This document shows positions 43,490-55,304 of a stretch of 64,000 nt of DNA, piece after piece. Position numbers and translations under genes: made by a program. The stretch is from Macrobrachium rosenbergii (taxonomy: Eukaryota > Arthropoda > Malacostraca > Decapoda > Palaemonidae): the NCBI RefSeq assembly GCF_040412425.1, contig NC_089767.1, forward strand, positions 2,148,969 to 2,212,968, in the 5' to 3' direction. Under the pieces are notes generated by a model. The model was not told the origin of the DNA. It saw only the letters and a list, made by a program, of their open reading frames with translations, and did no database searches. Position 1 is the first letter of the stretch; the number at the start of each line of letters is the position of its first letter.

Positions 43490-43975
43490 TCTGCTCCCAG
43501 GTTAGGCTAGGAAGCTAAGGTCTGGTTGGGTAAGGACGTGGCATAGGATTTTTCATTGTCAATTGGAACCTATGTCCATCGTGCTCAACTGGCCCCAGGC
43601 TTTTGAGTTTATGTGGAATTCTAGTCATCAATCTGTTCACCATTTGGTTAAACAGGACTCCTGGTGTATTGCTCTCCTGTTTTGGACAATGTCAAGGGTG
43701 CTTTCCATCAGCTCTAGTGAAAAATCTAGACATCTTCAACTTTTCTGCATAATAATCTGATTCTGCTGGTTTGATTGATCAACATTGTGTTTGTCACTAG
43801 AATATGGAGATACGGATATTCAGTGTTACTTTTGGGGGTCCAGGGTGTTAAACCCCCAGACTGGTTAGGTCATGGAGCTGTAGGTTAGGAAGGTAAGGTC
43901 TGGTTAGTTCAGGACACGACATTCTAGGAAAAGTTAGGATTTTTCATGCCTACCCCAGTCTCCCTACTCGGCATC
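43490..43975 (+). repeat. two single arms related to the 27.7-28.1 kb fold-back family
   Basis: Both stretches (about 43490-43560 and 43815-43975) carry AAGGTCTGGTTGG/AGTT, AGGACGTGGCAT or AGGACACGACATT and AGGATTTTTCAT, text also found in the arms of the fold-back element in transferrin intron 1. Similarity was judged by eye. Confidence 0.5.
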
Positions 43976-44364
43976 CGCTCCCTTTAGGTGCCCATATTCC
44001 CCTTTGGTTCTTTTGAATTAGTTCCCCAGAGAATGCCCTTTGGCCTACTCTTCTGTTGGAAACAATTTTAGACCTGATTAGGCTAAGGCTAATTGGACCA
44101 TCTCTGATTGGTGTCCTAAGTAGGATTTCTTGGTGGTGGGAGAGACACTTCAGCAGATTCCAAACTTACATATTGACCATCATTGAGGCAAGGTCCTGTG
44201 GGGAAAGCCTGTTGCTCCGCCAGGTCTTGTGACTGAAGACCATGTACCTCTGTTCCTTTTATAGTTGACCACACTCGTAGGAGCTTCAAACAGGTTTGGC
44301 CACCTTGTTAGCTTTTGCCTTTGGGGTGGGATGTCTCATCTACAGCTCAGTGCAAGCACCTTAA

Positions 44365-44716
44365 GAGACTTAGGATATTGGGTTGAAGTCTCACCTTCCA
44401 GACTTGTTCTGTTAGCCTGTAAGATATTGTGTTGAAGTCTCACCTTCCAGACTTGTTCTGTTAGCCTTTAAGATATTGGGTTGAAGTCTCACCTTCCATA
44501 CTTGTTCTGCTAGCCTTTAAGATATTGGGTTGAAGTCTCACCTTCCATACTTGTTCTGTTAGCCTTTAAGATATTGGGTTGAAGTATCACCTTCCAGACT
44601 TGTTCTGTTAGCCTTTAAGATAATGGGTTTGAAGTCTCACCTTCCAGACTTGTTCTGCTAGCCTTTAAGATATTGGGTTGAAGTCTCACCTTCCAGACTG
44701 TTCTGTTAGCCTTTCC
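44365..44716 (+). repeat. 49-bp minisatellite, seven units
   Basis: Units start near 44370, 44421, 44470, 44520, 44569, 44620 and 44667 with GATATTGGGTTGAAGTCTCA, then CCTTCCAGACTTGTTCTG and TTAGCCTTTAA. Units are more than 90 percent alike, so the expansion is fairly recent. Confidence 0.93.
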
Positions 44717-46484
44717 TGTGTAATCTCTTGATGAACTGCATACCTATATCTTCTATAGCACTCACACAAGTTGGGATTTCTCTGTCTCGTTCATGTATAT
44801 GTGGTGAAAACAGAACCTGTCAGTTTCTGACGAGATTAGATATTTTGGTTCCTACCCTATGGGAACGTTATTTAGGAGATGGATAGGATGCATTTTTGCC
44901 CAGTAAAAGGCTTATGGCATCAGTGAGAACCAGACTTTTCAGGCCAAAATGGCATATCTTTTAAGTATGCCTTCTCTCTAGCCTGATGAGGTGGTAGTTG
45001 ACATTAGATTTGTCTTCCAAGAATGGTTGTATTGTTAGGGCAAGATCACTAGAAGCCAGGCTAGTTGTACTATGAGCTTGGTAAACTTGGGTATTAAGTA
45101 AAGAGGGCAGGTGTCTGGCAATGCCAGATTACCTTTACCTAATTTTACCTTGGGTATGTCACAGAACCTGTACCGATATGAATACCCCCATGGCTGGAAA
45201 GCAATTGACGACGTGTGGGATCAGACCAGGACAGACTAGGGCAAGCAGGAAGCAAGTGGACTTAAGTAGAACCAGTCTCCATTCAGCCAAGTCACGCGAA
45301 GCACGTGTGAATCTTATATATGAAGGTGTAGGGTTGCATGTTAGGAAAAATACAAATTGTTTATTTTTTTTTTTATTTCCCTGGGGTATGCTGATGGCAA
45401 AGAGCTATAGGTTGAGTGGATGAGAGACTGGATGTGTCTCCCCTTTCTTCCATCATATCAGCAAGGCAGCAGGCAGGCCAAGTATGCTCTTGGAGTGCCA
45501 CACTGCAAGTAGACATTATAATCACATATCCTGGCTTAGATCATTGGTGTATTACTCCTCCACTCTTGGAGAGTGTCAGAGGTGTCTTAAAGTTATCTGA
45601 ACCTAGCCATTTGTGGTTGACCATAATACTGGCTGCTTTCTGTCATTGCTGCCCTATCTTTAGTGCAGCTCTGTGGTCTCTGAGGTTTTCCTAGCATGAG
45701 GTGAGACACATCTCAGCTCTGGCTCAGACTTGTATCCCTATGCCAGATTGTATAGGTTATTACAGGTGTCGTTGATCCCCTATGGTTGTGACTTGGGCCA
45801 TGTCATTTCTGGGTATTCCATTAGCTAAGAGACTGTCCTATCAAAGGAGTAAGCATCCAAGCCAGTAGTTTTTATTCCCTTGAACAAATACCAAGTTTTG
45901 AAAACTGTATTTTACTAGGTATACAAACCCAAGCTTATTGCAGTCTGATGTCAAACATCATATAGTCCCTGAGAGTTCAGGTTATTTTGGCCGTAAGTCA
46001 TGTAGTCCGTAAGCACGTTAACGTGAAAAATGGGTGCTGTGTTCAGTACCAGCCCCTTGGGGATGTACATAAAACATAAAATAATGACAGTAAATACCAT
46101 AAACATAATGGTAAATAACAAGAACAGCTTCTTCTGTTGTTTTGAGGTTCAGCCTAAATGACTTGAGTCTGAAATGACCTGGACTGTTCCCTGATGCTGA
46201 AGGAAAAAGGGTGAGCAAATGGGCAGTCTCCTCTCCCCCCCCCACCCTGCTTCCCCCTTCATTACTCACTAATAATATTATGTACCAGATTTCAACAAGT
46301 TTCCAGTTCATGTAGAGAATTATACATCCATAAAACGCTCTGGTTTGTATACCAGAGATATGCTTATATTTATGTATATTTTGACAAGCTTAAAGGTTAA
46401 TTATACATGTGATATAGTTGTATTTATTGAAAGTTTTACAGAAAGTCAATGCTGATAATGTGTACCTTTTTTGCCTTCTGATAG

Positions 46485-46614
46485 CTTGTTGGTGAATATG
46501 GCCTCCGAAACAAGAGGGAACTGTGGATTGTCAAGATGTTCCTCGCCAAAATCCGAAAGGCTGCCAGAGAACTGCTGACCTTAGATGAGAAAGATGCCAG
46601 AAGGCTTTTCCAAG
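46485..46614 (+). CDS. RpS9: RpS9 coding exon 2
   Basis: Residues 32-74 plus one base of Gly75. [12 protein letters not shown] and [17 protein letters not shown] are near-invariant in uS4. Acceptor CTGATAG, donor GTAAGA. Confidence 0.97.
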
Positions 46615-46717
46615 GTAAGAGTTTAGAAATACTGTGTTCAGGACTGTGGAAATTGTAATCAGCCTTATTGGTGGGATAGTGTTTCCTTTAGACTGAAAAT
46701 TACTTGGGTTTCACGTA

Positions 46718-46975
46718 TCCCGTAGGGGCTAAACGCTCTCTGTGCACCTCATGCGGTGTACTCTAGGCATTACTAAAGGTCCTTTGCAATGTCCCTTCAG
46801 CCCCTAGCTGCAGCCTCTTTCATTCCTTTTCTGTACATCCATTCATATCTTTCTCCATCTCGTTGTCCACCCTCCCTTAATAAATGTCTCGTAGTGCAAC
46901 TGTGAAGTTTTCCTCCTGTTACACCTTTCAGACCTACCAATTCTCAATTTCCGTTTATCCTAAACTGTATGTTCA
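46718..46975 (+). mobile_element. SINE-like repeat, 3'-truncated
   Basis: Starts CCCGTAGGGGCTA, the same 5' end as the intact copy at 63109, and keeps GTGCACCTCATGCGGTG and CCCCTAGCTGCAGCC; it ends before the CTTGGCCTTTGGCC block. Confidence 0.85.
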
Positions 46976-47509
46976 GTTCGCTTCCGTACTGGTCTGTTCC
47001 TGTTGAGAATTTGTAACACATCACAACAGTTTCATTGCAGGCCCTGAATTTATTAACACATCACACAGCAGACTATTAATGTCATATTTAACAGTAAATG
47101 TTTATGTAGGCAGTTACTGAATTTAAACAAATGCACTTGAATATCTATACTGTAGTAATTAATTCTGGAACAAATAACAACAAAGAAGCATTTTATTACT
47201 GCTGGAGAAATGCTTCAAAGCAATGAGCAGTGATTTGGACTTGCATCAAGGTTGATAGTATATACAAGTAACAACCTGCTCAACATACAACCGCTCGTAC
47301 TTGCAACCATACTTCTGGCAGCGGGGCTGGGTGTGCCGATGTCTTAGAGTACACTGCCGTATGACATTTGACTGCAGTTTCTCGGCAATGTGTCATCATG
47401 TCAGAGCTCTCGTATCACACAGGCAGCATCAGATTGAGGTACCTTGCCCTATGAGAAGCATCATACTATGTTAACTGTACTGTATTGTACATACAGCAGA
47501 ACAGTAAAT

Positions 47510-49259
47510 TCCACCATGGTCGCTAAGAGGAAGCCTGAATCTGATGTGGAGTTTCTGGCAATAAGCCAAGAAAAGCTATTACACATTCCAGACCTGAAGA
47601 TGTTAATAATTAAAGAATGTGGGGGTGGAGAAAAGTCAACAGCATTTCTTGCAATCTTCAGCTCTCCCATTCCACTGTGTCAACAATCCTTAAAGATAAA
47701 GATCTGCAGCAAAGCAGCAATGAAATCAGGGCTCCTACGAAGTCGACAATTATCACTTAAAACGTGAAGGCCCAATTGCCAAGATGGAAAAAATGCTTGG
47801 TGTTAGGTTGGAAGATTATCGGCCAAAAAAAAGTGAATGTGATGCTTTCTGAAGTGCAAAGAAAAGTGAAAAGTTTGTTTGAAATGTTAAAACAATGTGC
47901 TTGGGAGGGTTACAATCAAGAATTTTTGCAAGTGATTGGTGGTTTAGGAGATTTCATCAACCTAACATGATGCAAAAGGTGAGGTAGCCAGTTGTGACGA
48001 AGAAGGTGCAAGAAACTTCGTTAGTGGATTAGGTAATTTGATAGAAGAAGAATGGTATATGCCAGAACAAATTTTAAATGGCGATGAAACAGGCCTGGAC
48101 AGGAAAAAATAATTCCTGAAGGAACTAATGTATCTAGCGAAGTTAAGAGCGTGCTAGGGCATAAGGTTATGAAGCTAAAAGGTTTCTTTGCTGCTTTTGG
48201 GGGAATGTTGCTGTTTTCAAATTAAAACCCTTCTTAAATTACCTGGTCAAGAACCCCCCGTGCTCTCAAAAACATGAACAAGCATATGCTCCCCATGCAT
48301 TATCGATACAGTCGTAAAGCATAGATAATGATGGCCTTATTCAAGGATTGGTTTTTAAATTGTTTCATCCCAGCTGCACGCCAGTATTGCCGGGAAAAAG
48401 GAATCCTTTCAAAATCCTCATGCAGACAATCTAGACCCTGATGTACGAGTGGCGTGTATTCACCCTAATCACACATCAAGGGGGTTATTTCAACATTTAA
48501 AACTCACTATCTGCACATATCTTTTGCTCAACCTATCAAGGCCACTGATTCAGACCCAGAACAAAGAGTTTTGGAAAGAATATAATATCAGTGCATCAAA
48601 AACAACAAAAGCATGGGAGGTGGTCACAGCTAAGTGTATGAACAGCGTCTGGAAGCAGTGTAACAAGTGCTTTACAGTATTCATGATTTTCATGGCTTTG
48701 ATAGTGAGGAAGAGTTAAGTGTGGTTAGAGGCAAGATTTTAAAATTTGCAAACGAACTCTAAATTGAATGTGAGAGAGGCAAGATTTTAAAATTGGCAAA
48801 CGAACTCTAAATTGAATGTGAGAAAGGCAGGATTTTAAAATGGACAAACGAACTGTAAATTGAATGTGATGCGGATGATATTGACAAAATTTTGACAGTA
48901 GTAGTTCAAGAGTTAATGAATGAAGAACTCCTGATAATAGAAGAAGAAAGAAAAGCAGAAGAACAGAGAAAAAAAAAAAGAAGAGCCAGAAAGAAAGTTC
49001 TTTGTGAAGGAATTATTGCCATTTTTCTTTGATAAACCAAGGGCTACGAAAATAGGTGAAAATGGACCCTAACATAGAATGGTTTGCCAAGATTGAGAGA
49101 ACAGTACAGGAAGCAATGCGTCCAAACAGAGGAACTTACAAAGAAAAGAAGAAATGTACTAATCAAACAAAGCTCGGTATGTTTTCCAAGAAGAGTGCTC
49201 CCCCACCTCCTTCCACCCCTACCCCTTCAGCAGCCACATATTATATGAAGAAACCTTAG
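47510..49259 (+). pseudogene. Tigger/pogo transposase, decayed
   Basis: Opens with M-V-A-K-R-K-P-E-S at 47516 and breaks within 40 codons. Pieces then follow in all three frames: K-V-N-V-M-L-S-E-V-Q-R-K-V (from 47764), L-N-G-D-E-T-G-L-D (from 48059; Asp codon 48083-48085, a catalytic DDE position), E-F-W-K-E-Y-N-I (48449-48718), and D-P-N-I-E-W-F-A-K-I-E-R (49056-49259) near the C-terminus. This order (HTH, CENP-B-like HTH, DDE, acidic C-terminus) is that of Tigger elements of the pogo group. Terminal repeats were not identified. Many stops and shifts exclude function. Confidence 0.75.
48728..48868 (+). repeat. 48-bp in-phase triplication inside the Tigger remnant
   Basis: Three units starting near 48731, 48779 and 48827 (GGCAAGATTTTAAAAT, AAACGAACTCTAAATTGAAT). 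The unit length, 48 bp, is a whole number of codons. Confidence 0.9.
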
Positions 49260-51214
49260 ATGATCCCCAGCCAAGCACTGAAGTGCTGTAAAAGCGTAAG
49301 GATTGTTTTATTTCGTCTATATTTCATTAAAATTTCCTTCGATTTCCTTTTTTCTATTTTTGAATTTGTACTTTTCTGTTCAATTTTTTTATTTTATTTT
49401 TAAGCAAATTCAAAAACCTGGTTTTGTAAGCAGATGCCCTCTGAAACAAACAACTGTTTGTGTTGTACAGTGATTCTCCTAAACCTTACAGTATAAAATA
49501 CAATACTAAAGGCGTAAAAATTAAAGTACAAAAATAAATTTATTTAAAATAAAATAATCAAATAAAATCATTTCAATAGCTGTGATATTGATAGACAGCA
49601 GGAAAATATTGAAAACAGTACAGTAACAAGAATTTACAAAACATCATGCAGCAGGCAGTGCTTACAAGCAGCAGTCCCAGCAATGCATGTAAAGCAGGCC
49701 TTGCACTCAAACGTTAATCCAGCATGGCATATGATCATATAATTAAACAGTTTCAGGGTTGGCTAGATTGGAAGGATTGGCTAACAGTTTGTTGATAGGT
49801 TTGGTGAATTCATAAAAGAAAAAGGGATAAAATGTTAAAACATTTCCCATGCAAAGGCTATGAGTTAATTACCATTCTAAGAATGAACTTAGAAAAACTT
49901 AGAAAAAAGTAGTTGAACAATATCATTGATGCAATACTCGCTAGTGTATAGTGTGATGAGGGAACGCAACAGTGTTAAAGGCAGGTTTACTGAATTAGTA
50001 AAACAAACGATTACAGGTTCACACTCCTTTATCCGAAATTCTAAAAACCGAAAACATAATTTCATGGTTTGGCGTGCTAACGGCTGACCTGAGTCATTTA
50101 GGTGTGTGCTGTTACTCATTACTTTTTTAATGAAATCCCAAGATTAAAAAAATATTCCAAGATGATGTGTAAAAAAAAAAACAAAGCATTAAAAATAGTG
50201 TAGACCAAATGACGGGCCTGCGAGTGAGGAAATGTGACGATACGGGAGCAGCATTGTCTCCCAGTTGTGATGCAGTGACTTCCAACATGCATGCAAGAAC
50301 CTAACCCCGCGGTTAGTTTTTGCATGAGAAATGTAATATTTTTTCCTTTTTTTCTTTTTTGAATTCATCAAAACTATCGACGAACTGTTAGTCAGTCCTT
50401 CCAATCTAGCCAAACATGCTGAAATTGTTTAATGTATGATCATATGCAGTGCTGGATGAATGTTTGAGTGCGAGGCCTGCATTTTGCATTTATGTAATGT
50501 ACATATACATTACTTTGGTGATTAAGATATATCAGTAGAAGTACATTATGGTAAAAAGATTGAAATACTAGTTGTACATAACTTCACTATGTAAGCACTT
50601 TATATAGCAAATGTTTGACAATATGCCATACCCAGTTTGTCGGCCAATAAAATAACATGCAAAATTGTAAGAAATTATAAACTCTTTCAAGTCTTGAACA
50701 TACGGAAAATACTATGTTGTAAGAAATTATATACCCTTTGAAGTCATGAACATACACTAGACAGAAAGGTGTTGAAATGAACATAGAATATGGACGTAAT
50801 TTTTTATTTTTCATTTTACTAACACAAGAACTGCATCAACATATTTTACACGGTGTCATTGTTGGGCTAATTCACACATTACTGGTGATAGGTCACAATT
50901 TATTTATTATTACAGAAGGAACCATATGGAAAAAATGGTATTTTGAAAAATCAGTATACTGTATCATAGTGAATCAGTACTGAAAAAACGTTACAGGTAT
51001 TTGGTATAAAACTGAATTTCACGTAATTGTAGTTAGCAGTGATTACTGTTATTAGCAGGTTACATCATAAATGCAAACAGTTCGTATGTCAGCAGTGCAG
51101 TGAATATTTTAGCAGTGGAAAGTGCTCATTACATTTTTATTTTCAAGTCCATATTAACTCACCAATTAGAATGGAGTGGATCTCTCCTCTCATTGAATGT
51201 GTGATAGGAACCAC

Positions 51215-51238
<24 letters not shown>
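51215..51238. repeat. (GA)n microsatellite
   Basis: About 12 AG dinucleotides upstream of RpS9 coding exon 3. Confidence 0.95.
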
Positions 51239-51247
<9 letters not shown>

Positions 51248-51495
51248 TTCACAGCATTACAAGTATGCAGTTACAGGAATATCTACCTGTACCTTCAAAA
51301 CATATGTACGGGAGCATGAAATGCCTGGGAATATGTTTATGAGTTTTGAAAGTGCATGTATAAATCCATAAACAGCATGGAGAGACAGGTGGATTTCTAG
51401 AATGAATTTTAAGACTTGGACCAGTGTTGCAGTGTTATAAAGTGCAAATTTGATGCAAGTCAGCATTAATAATGTCAAACTGGATTTTTCCCCAG

Positions 51496-51682
51496 GTAAT
51501 GCTCTCCTTCGTCGTCTAGTCCGCACTGGTGTTTTGGAGGAAAGCAGAATGAAGCTCGATTACGTGTTGGGTTTAAAGCCAGAGGACTTTTTGGAAAGGC
51601 GCTTGCAAACACAGGTTTTCAAATTAGGTCTTGCTAAGAGTATTCACCATGCTCGTGTACTAATCAAGCAAGGACACATCAG
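51496..51682 (+). CDS. RpS9: RpS9 coding exon 3 (S4 RNA-binding domain)
   Basis: Residues 75 (split) to 136. [20 protein letters not shown] starts the S4 domain (about residues 107-170), the rRNA-binding fold of uS4. Acceptor TTTTTCCCCAG, donor GTATGT, and the split Arg codon is completed in the last exon. The plus ORF that begins at 51450 reads upstream intron and is not the true start. Confidence 0.97.
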
Positions 51683-52766
51683 GTATGTAACGAATTTCAG
51701 GCTGTAAACCTTCCAGTGTGCGATATGGATAACATAGGAGATAGACTATTATGGCAATGCAATGGGAAACTGGGTTGCATTTGTAGTATTTTGAGGAAGT
51801 AGTGTACTAGTGTAAGTTTTTCCCAATTAGGATTTTTTTCACTGCCAGGTAATTTGGAGTTCAGTAATTTCCTACAATTGCTCATGATTTTTGGGGTTTG
51901 GGAATACTGCAGTTGTAGGTTTTAGCACTGACATGGACTAACAAAAAAAGCTCTTTGTATCTTTATAAAGCCCATAGTAAGCTACAGAAGGTTAGGTTAG
52001 CTCATATTATTTGTACATATATGATTCTTCATGTACTGGAGTGGTTAAACCAGAAATGAGTATTTTGCCTAGGTCACTTCAGTAAACTACTACTGTTTCG
52101 TAACCTTAAATTGGATGAATTTTTAATAATAAAATAATGTTCCCTTGTTATGAATAGAGTTTAACACAAATAAAAACTGAATTGGTTGTAGTTCATTATG
52201 ATGTAAGTGGTTTATTGGTTGTAGTTCATTATGATGTAAATGGTTTTCCTCTGAATATCGAAAGGTTTCTGCCTTTAACTCGAGTTGTTTGACTATATTT
52301 ATTTTTGGAGAAGATTCACTAGCTATTTACAGTTTATTTTTAGAGAAGATTCACTAGCTATTTACAGTGGTACCATTTATTTACAGCTGAATGGTATAGC
52401 AGTTGTTCCATTAAATCATGTTCCTGAAGACCAATTGACTAGGTATATCCTAGCAATGTCTTTACTATCTTTCGTGAAAAGTCCTTGCAACAAGTATGTC
52501 TGGCATGAAGTTATCATCATAGAGGTGATAACTGGTAACCACTTGTAAGAAGTATTCATCAAGGCCACTTGTCTAGGTATATCCTAGCTACGCCTTTAGT
52601 TGAGGTGATCTTGAATTGATTTTGGTAAGCTGATTCTTGCCATTTAACTTTTTTTTTAAACTTGTACTAGGCGTACTGTAGAGTTGTAAATGCTTCTGAA
52701 ATGTCCTTCAGAAGTTGTTGGAGATACGAAGATGGTTTGTTAACGTATCCATTTTCTCTTTTTCAG
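51683..52766 (+). other. RpS9: RpS9 intron 4
   Basis: A 1.08-kb intron. It holds two short tandem duplications: about 33 bp at 52183-52250 (GGTTGTAGTTCATTATGATG twice) and about 35 bp at 52304-52370 (GAAGATTCACTAGCTATTTA twice). Nothing else recognised. Confidence 0.8.
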
Positions 52767-52941
52767 AGTTCGCAAACAAGTCGTGAATGTCCCCTCTTTC
52801 ATTGTGAGGTTGGATTCTCAGAAGCATATTGACTTCTCGCTTAAGAGTCCCTTCGGTGGTGGCCGTCCTGGCCGTGTCAAGAGGAAGAATGCTCGCAGAG
52901 GTGGAGCCAAGAATGAAGATGGTAGTGGTGATGATGAGTAG
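52767..52941 (+). CDS. RpS9: RpS9 last coding exon
   Basis: Residues 137-194 and TAG (52939-52941). [27 protein letters not shown] close the S4 domain; the tail is Lys/Arg-rich then ends in G-D-D-E, the usual acidic end. Acceptor CTTTTTCAG. Confidence 0.97.
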
Positions 52942-52960
52942 ACATTGAATTGTCAATTCC

Positions 52961-52966
52961 AATAAA
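52961..52966 (+). terminator. RpS9: RpS9 polyadenylation signal
   Basis: AATAAA 19 bp after the stop codon; cleavage is expected about 15-25 bp further, so the 3' UTR is very short, as common for ribosomal protein mRNAs. Confidence 0.8.
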
Positions 52967-53002
52967 ATTATGATGGAATTGAGTTGGGAGTATAAGTATC
53001 CT

Positions 53003-53130
53003 TGAATTTTGCACAAAAGTAGAGTTGAATTTTGCACAAAAGTAGAGAGTTGAATTTTGCACAAAAGTAGAGAGTTGAATTTTGCCCAAAAGAAGAGAGT
53101 TGAATTTTGGACATAAGTAGAGAGTTGAAA
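53003..53130 (+). repeat. 26-bp tandem repeat, five units
   Basis: Units of AGTAGAGAGTTGAATTTTGC with a short linker (ACAAA) begin just past the RpS9 polyadenylation region. The first unit is 2 bp shorter and the last two are diverged. Confidence 0.93.
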
Positions 53131-54339
53131 TTTGCAATTAATTGTAAGTATAATTGGTTGACCTCATCTCAGCCATTTCCTGCACAAGAGTACTCTGTTG
53201 ATCATCAGCCAGTGTGGTTGGGTGTATAACCTTCTGCAAGAGCCATCGTGTTCTTGTTCTCTTATGTGTTCTCTCAATGGGATTACTGTGAAGAATGTAT
53301 GTTAGTGTGGAAAATTTGTCGTCATTCTAGTTACCATTGAAAGGCTGTTTGATGCCTGTTAAGGAAATTAAATTGCCAGTATAAATTGTGTTTAAGAAAG
53401 CAAATCTTAAGCAATAAGAATCTTGCATCGACAGGTCATATCAGCAAAGCTTGGGCTGCTTTTTGTATAGAATGGATTAATAGCTCGATAAAAAGTACTT
53501 GATTTATAGGCAATTCAAAATCTGCTAGTGGGAAATCTTAAAATGTCAATGATGTAAATTTGATGTCTTAAAAATTTCATTTAGTTGAAATCATCCTTTA
53601 GGTTCTAGGTTTGGGATCTTGCAATTGCTGCATAATCTAAAGTCTGAGTTCAGATTACCTGTTCAACTGTTAATCTTCCCTACCAAATAATATTAAATGT
53701 AATCATCTCCCATGAAAATATAAATCACAAAAAAGCTCTAGAGTGAGGCACCTCCCTTGAGTCAAAGTGTCTCCATCTACTGACTACCCAGACAGATTTT
53801 AAGTAATTTAGATTTAATGAGAAATGTAGTGTCACCCTTGTTAATTTCTACGACCAGAAAAGTTGCCTTGAATTTCATGCAGCTATTTTTAGCTACTAAA
53901 ATTTAAAAAATAGGGTGATTATTTTACAAGCCTGGTGTTGGGGATGGAGTAAGAAGTCTAGATGAATTTTAGGGTACATTTCAAAGGAGCCTCAAATTGA
54001 TGAGGGCAATTTGACTAATCAGATTCATAAAATGCAAGGCAATAACTATTCATTATCAGGATTTTGCTGTGACTCCAAAGCAGAGGTATCAAAGGTTATA
54101 TAGTGTTAGGTACCAGCACATGAAGGCATACTTGTGACCGAGACAGGTAAGTTTGCTTAGCAAATGGCAGGAGAATTGTTTACAGTTAGATACTTGGTAT
54201 TATGTCAAGACATTTTAACCAAGTATTAGAAAGTTGGCAAATAATGCTTGGTAACAGCAGGGGGGACTGGCTACAAAGAATGGTGTCTCCATGGAGCCAT
54301 GCCCAGTAATTGGGATTTTTTTTTTTTGCTTCAGTGATT

Positions 54340-54560
54340 TGGGCAGGTGGCTCGTCCCTTTTACTGTACCTCCATTCATATTCTTATCCACCTTGCTATG
54401 CACCCTCTTCCAACAATTGTTTCATAGTGCAATTGCGATCATAGTGCAATTGCGAGGTTTTCGTCTGTTATACCTTTCAAACCTTTATGCTCGCAGCTTT
54501 CTTTTCAGCGCTGATTTACCTCCTAGCTCCCAGCACTTGGCCTTTGGCTTAAATATTATA
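54340..54560 (+). mobile_element. SINE-like repeat, partial
   Basis: Blocks CCTTTTACTGTACCTCCATT, AGTGCAATTGCGAGGTTTTC, ACCTTTCAAACCTTT and CACTTGGCCTTTGGC. An 18-bp internal tandem duplication of CATAGTGCAATTGCGA is present at 54423-54456. The 5' end is missing. Confidence 0.85.
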
Positions 54561-54916
54561 CCTATTGTCTGTTCCATGTGGATTGTCCATGGTTTCTCAA
54601 TGGCTGGTGCGCACTGCCCTCTTAGATTGACTAGACCCCTTGATTATAAGGCATTTGTTAGATTGAGTGTCCCGTCCGGGGATCTGAGAGAGACTCCGGT
54701 CCTAAGGCTCTTGATGGGAACAGTAGATGCATTCTCACCAAGGTTTGTGGAGAGAATTTAAACAACTTGAGTTGTGCCTTTAAATTTGGTACCAAAGTTG
54801 CTCAAGTTTAACTTGAAATCTTACTAGTATGTTTAGTGTCACTGACTCTGGTAATGATAATATTTAGATAAAACCCATTCACTTACTCTTGATGTTTCAG
54901 ATCTAGAAAGTACACA

Positions 54917-55304
54917 TACAGTAAACCCCCCATATTTGCGGTCTCACTATTCGCCGACTCATATTCGCAGATTTCTCAGTGGAACATATCTACCCATTAT
55001 TCGCGGAAAACTTGCCCATTCACGGTATTTTTCACTGAGAAATATTCACTAATTACAGTGTTTTCTTATTTTCATGACTTAAGTGCACTTTTTGTGATAA
55101 AACTTAAAATACTCAGGTATAAGCTTTTTTTTTTTTTTTTGACAAAATAGGGAGTTTGACGTTTTTAGAGGAGTTTAAGCAGTTTTATAGCTATTTTGGG
55201 GAGGGTTTTCCCATTCGAACGGTTTATTATATCTTCACTACTGATTGCCCGGAGATTTGAATGAAACAAATGATAATTAATTGCAAATAAGGGGGTTTAC
55301 TGTA
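54917..55304. mobile_element. pogo/mariner-type MITE
   Basis: TA-bounded ends CAGTAAACCCCC (left) and GGGGGTTTACTG (right). Interior shares TATTCGC, TTCATGACTTAAGTGCA and TTTTTGTGATAAAACTT with the MITE at 14056-14416. The part next to the right end is a copy of flanking host sequence (see findings). Confidence 0.85.

Larger units (their letters stand above)
40995..46484 (+). other. RpS9: RpS9 intron 2
   Basis: A 5.5-kb intron with a 33-bp tandem repeat (41335-41453), a SINE (42017-42280), a second SINE split by a hAT-type MITE (42671-43470), fold-back-family arms (about 43490-43975) and a 49-bp minisatellite (44365-44716). The region 44720-46480 shows nothing recognised. I looked for box C/D or H/ACA snoRNAs, often hosted in RP introns, and found no convincing one. 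Confidence 0.75.
46615..51495 (+). other. RpS9: RpS9 intron 3
   Basis: A 4.9-kb intron carrying a truncated SINE (46718-46975) and a decayed Tigger transposase (47510-49259) in the same orientation as the gene. A GA tract lies at 51215-51238. The stretch 49320-51200 is AT-rich with nothing recognised. Confidence 0.75.

Noticed and set aside
40995..52766. snoRNAs in RpS9 introns
   Set aside because: Looked for paired C and D boxes and H/ACA signatures; only single, imperfect motifs (for example ATGATGT with CTGA near 52230) were found.
53160..53400. Minus-strand peptide with N-P-I-E-R-T-H-K resembling an integrase fragment
   Set aside because: Similarity is limited to about eight residues, with a stop just upstream and no other retroelement sequence nearby.
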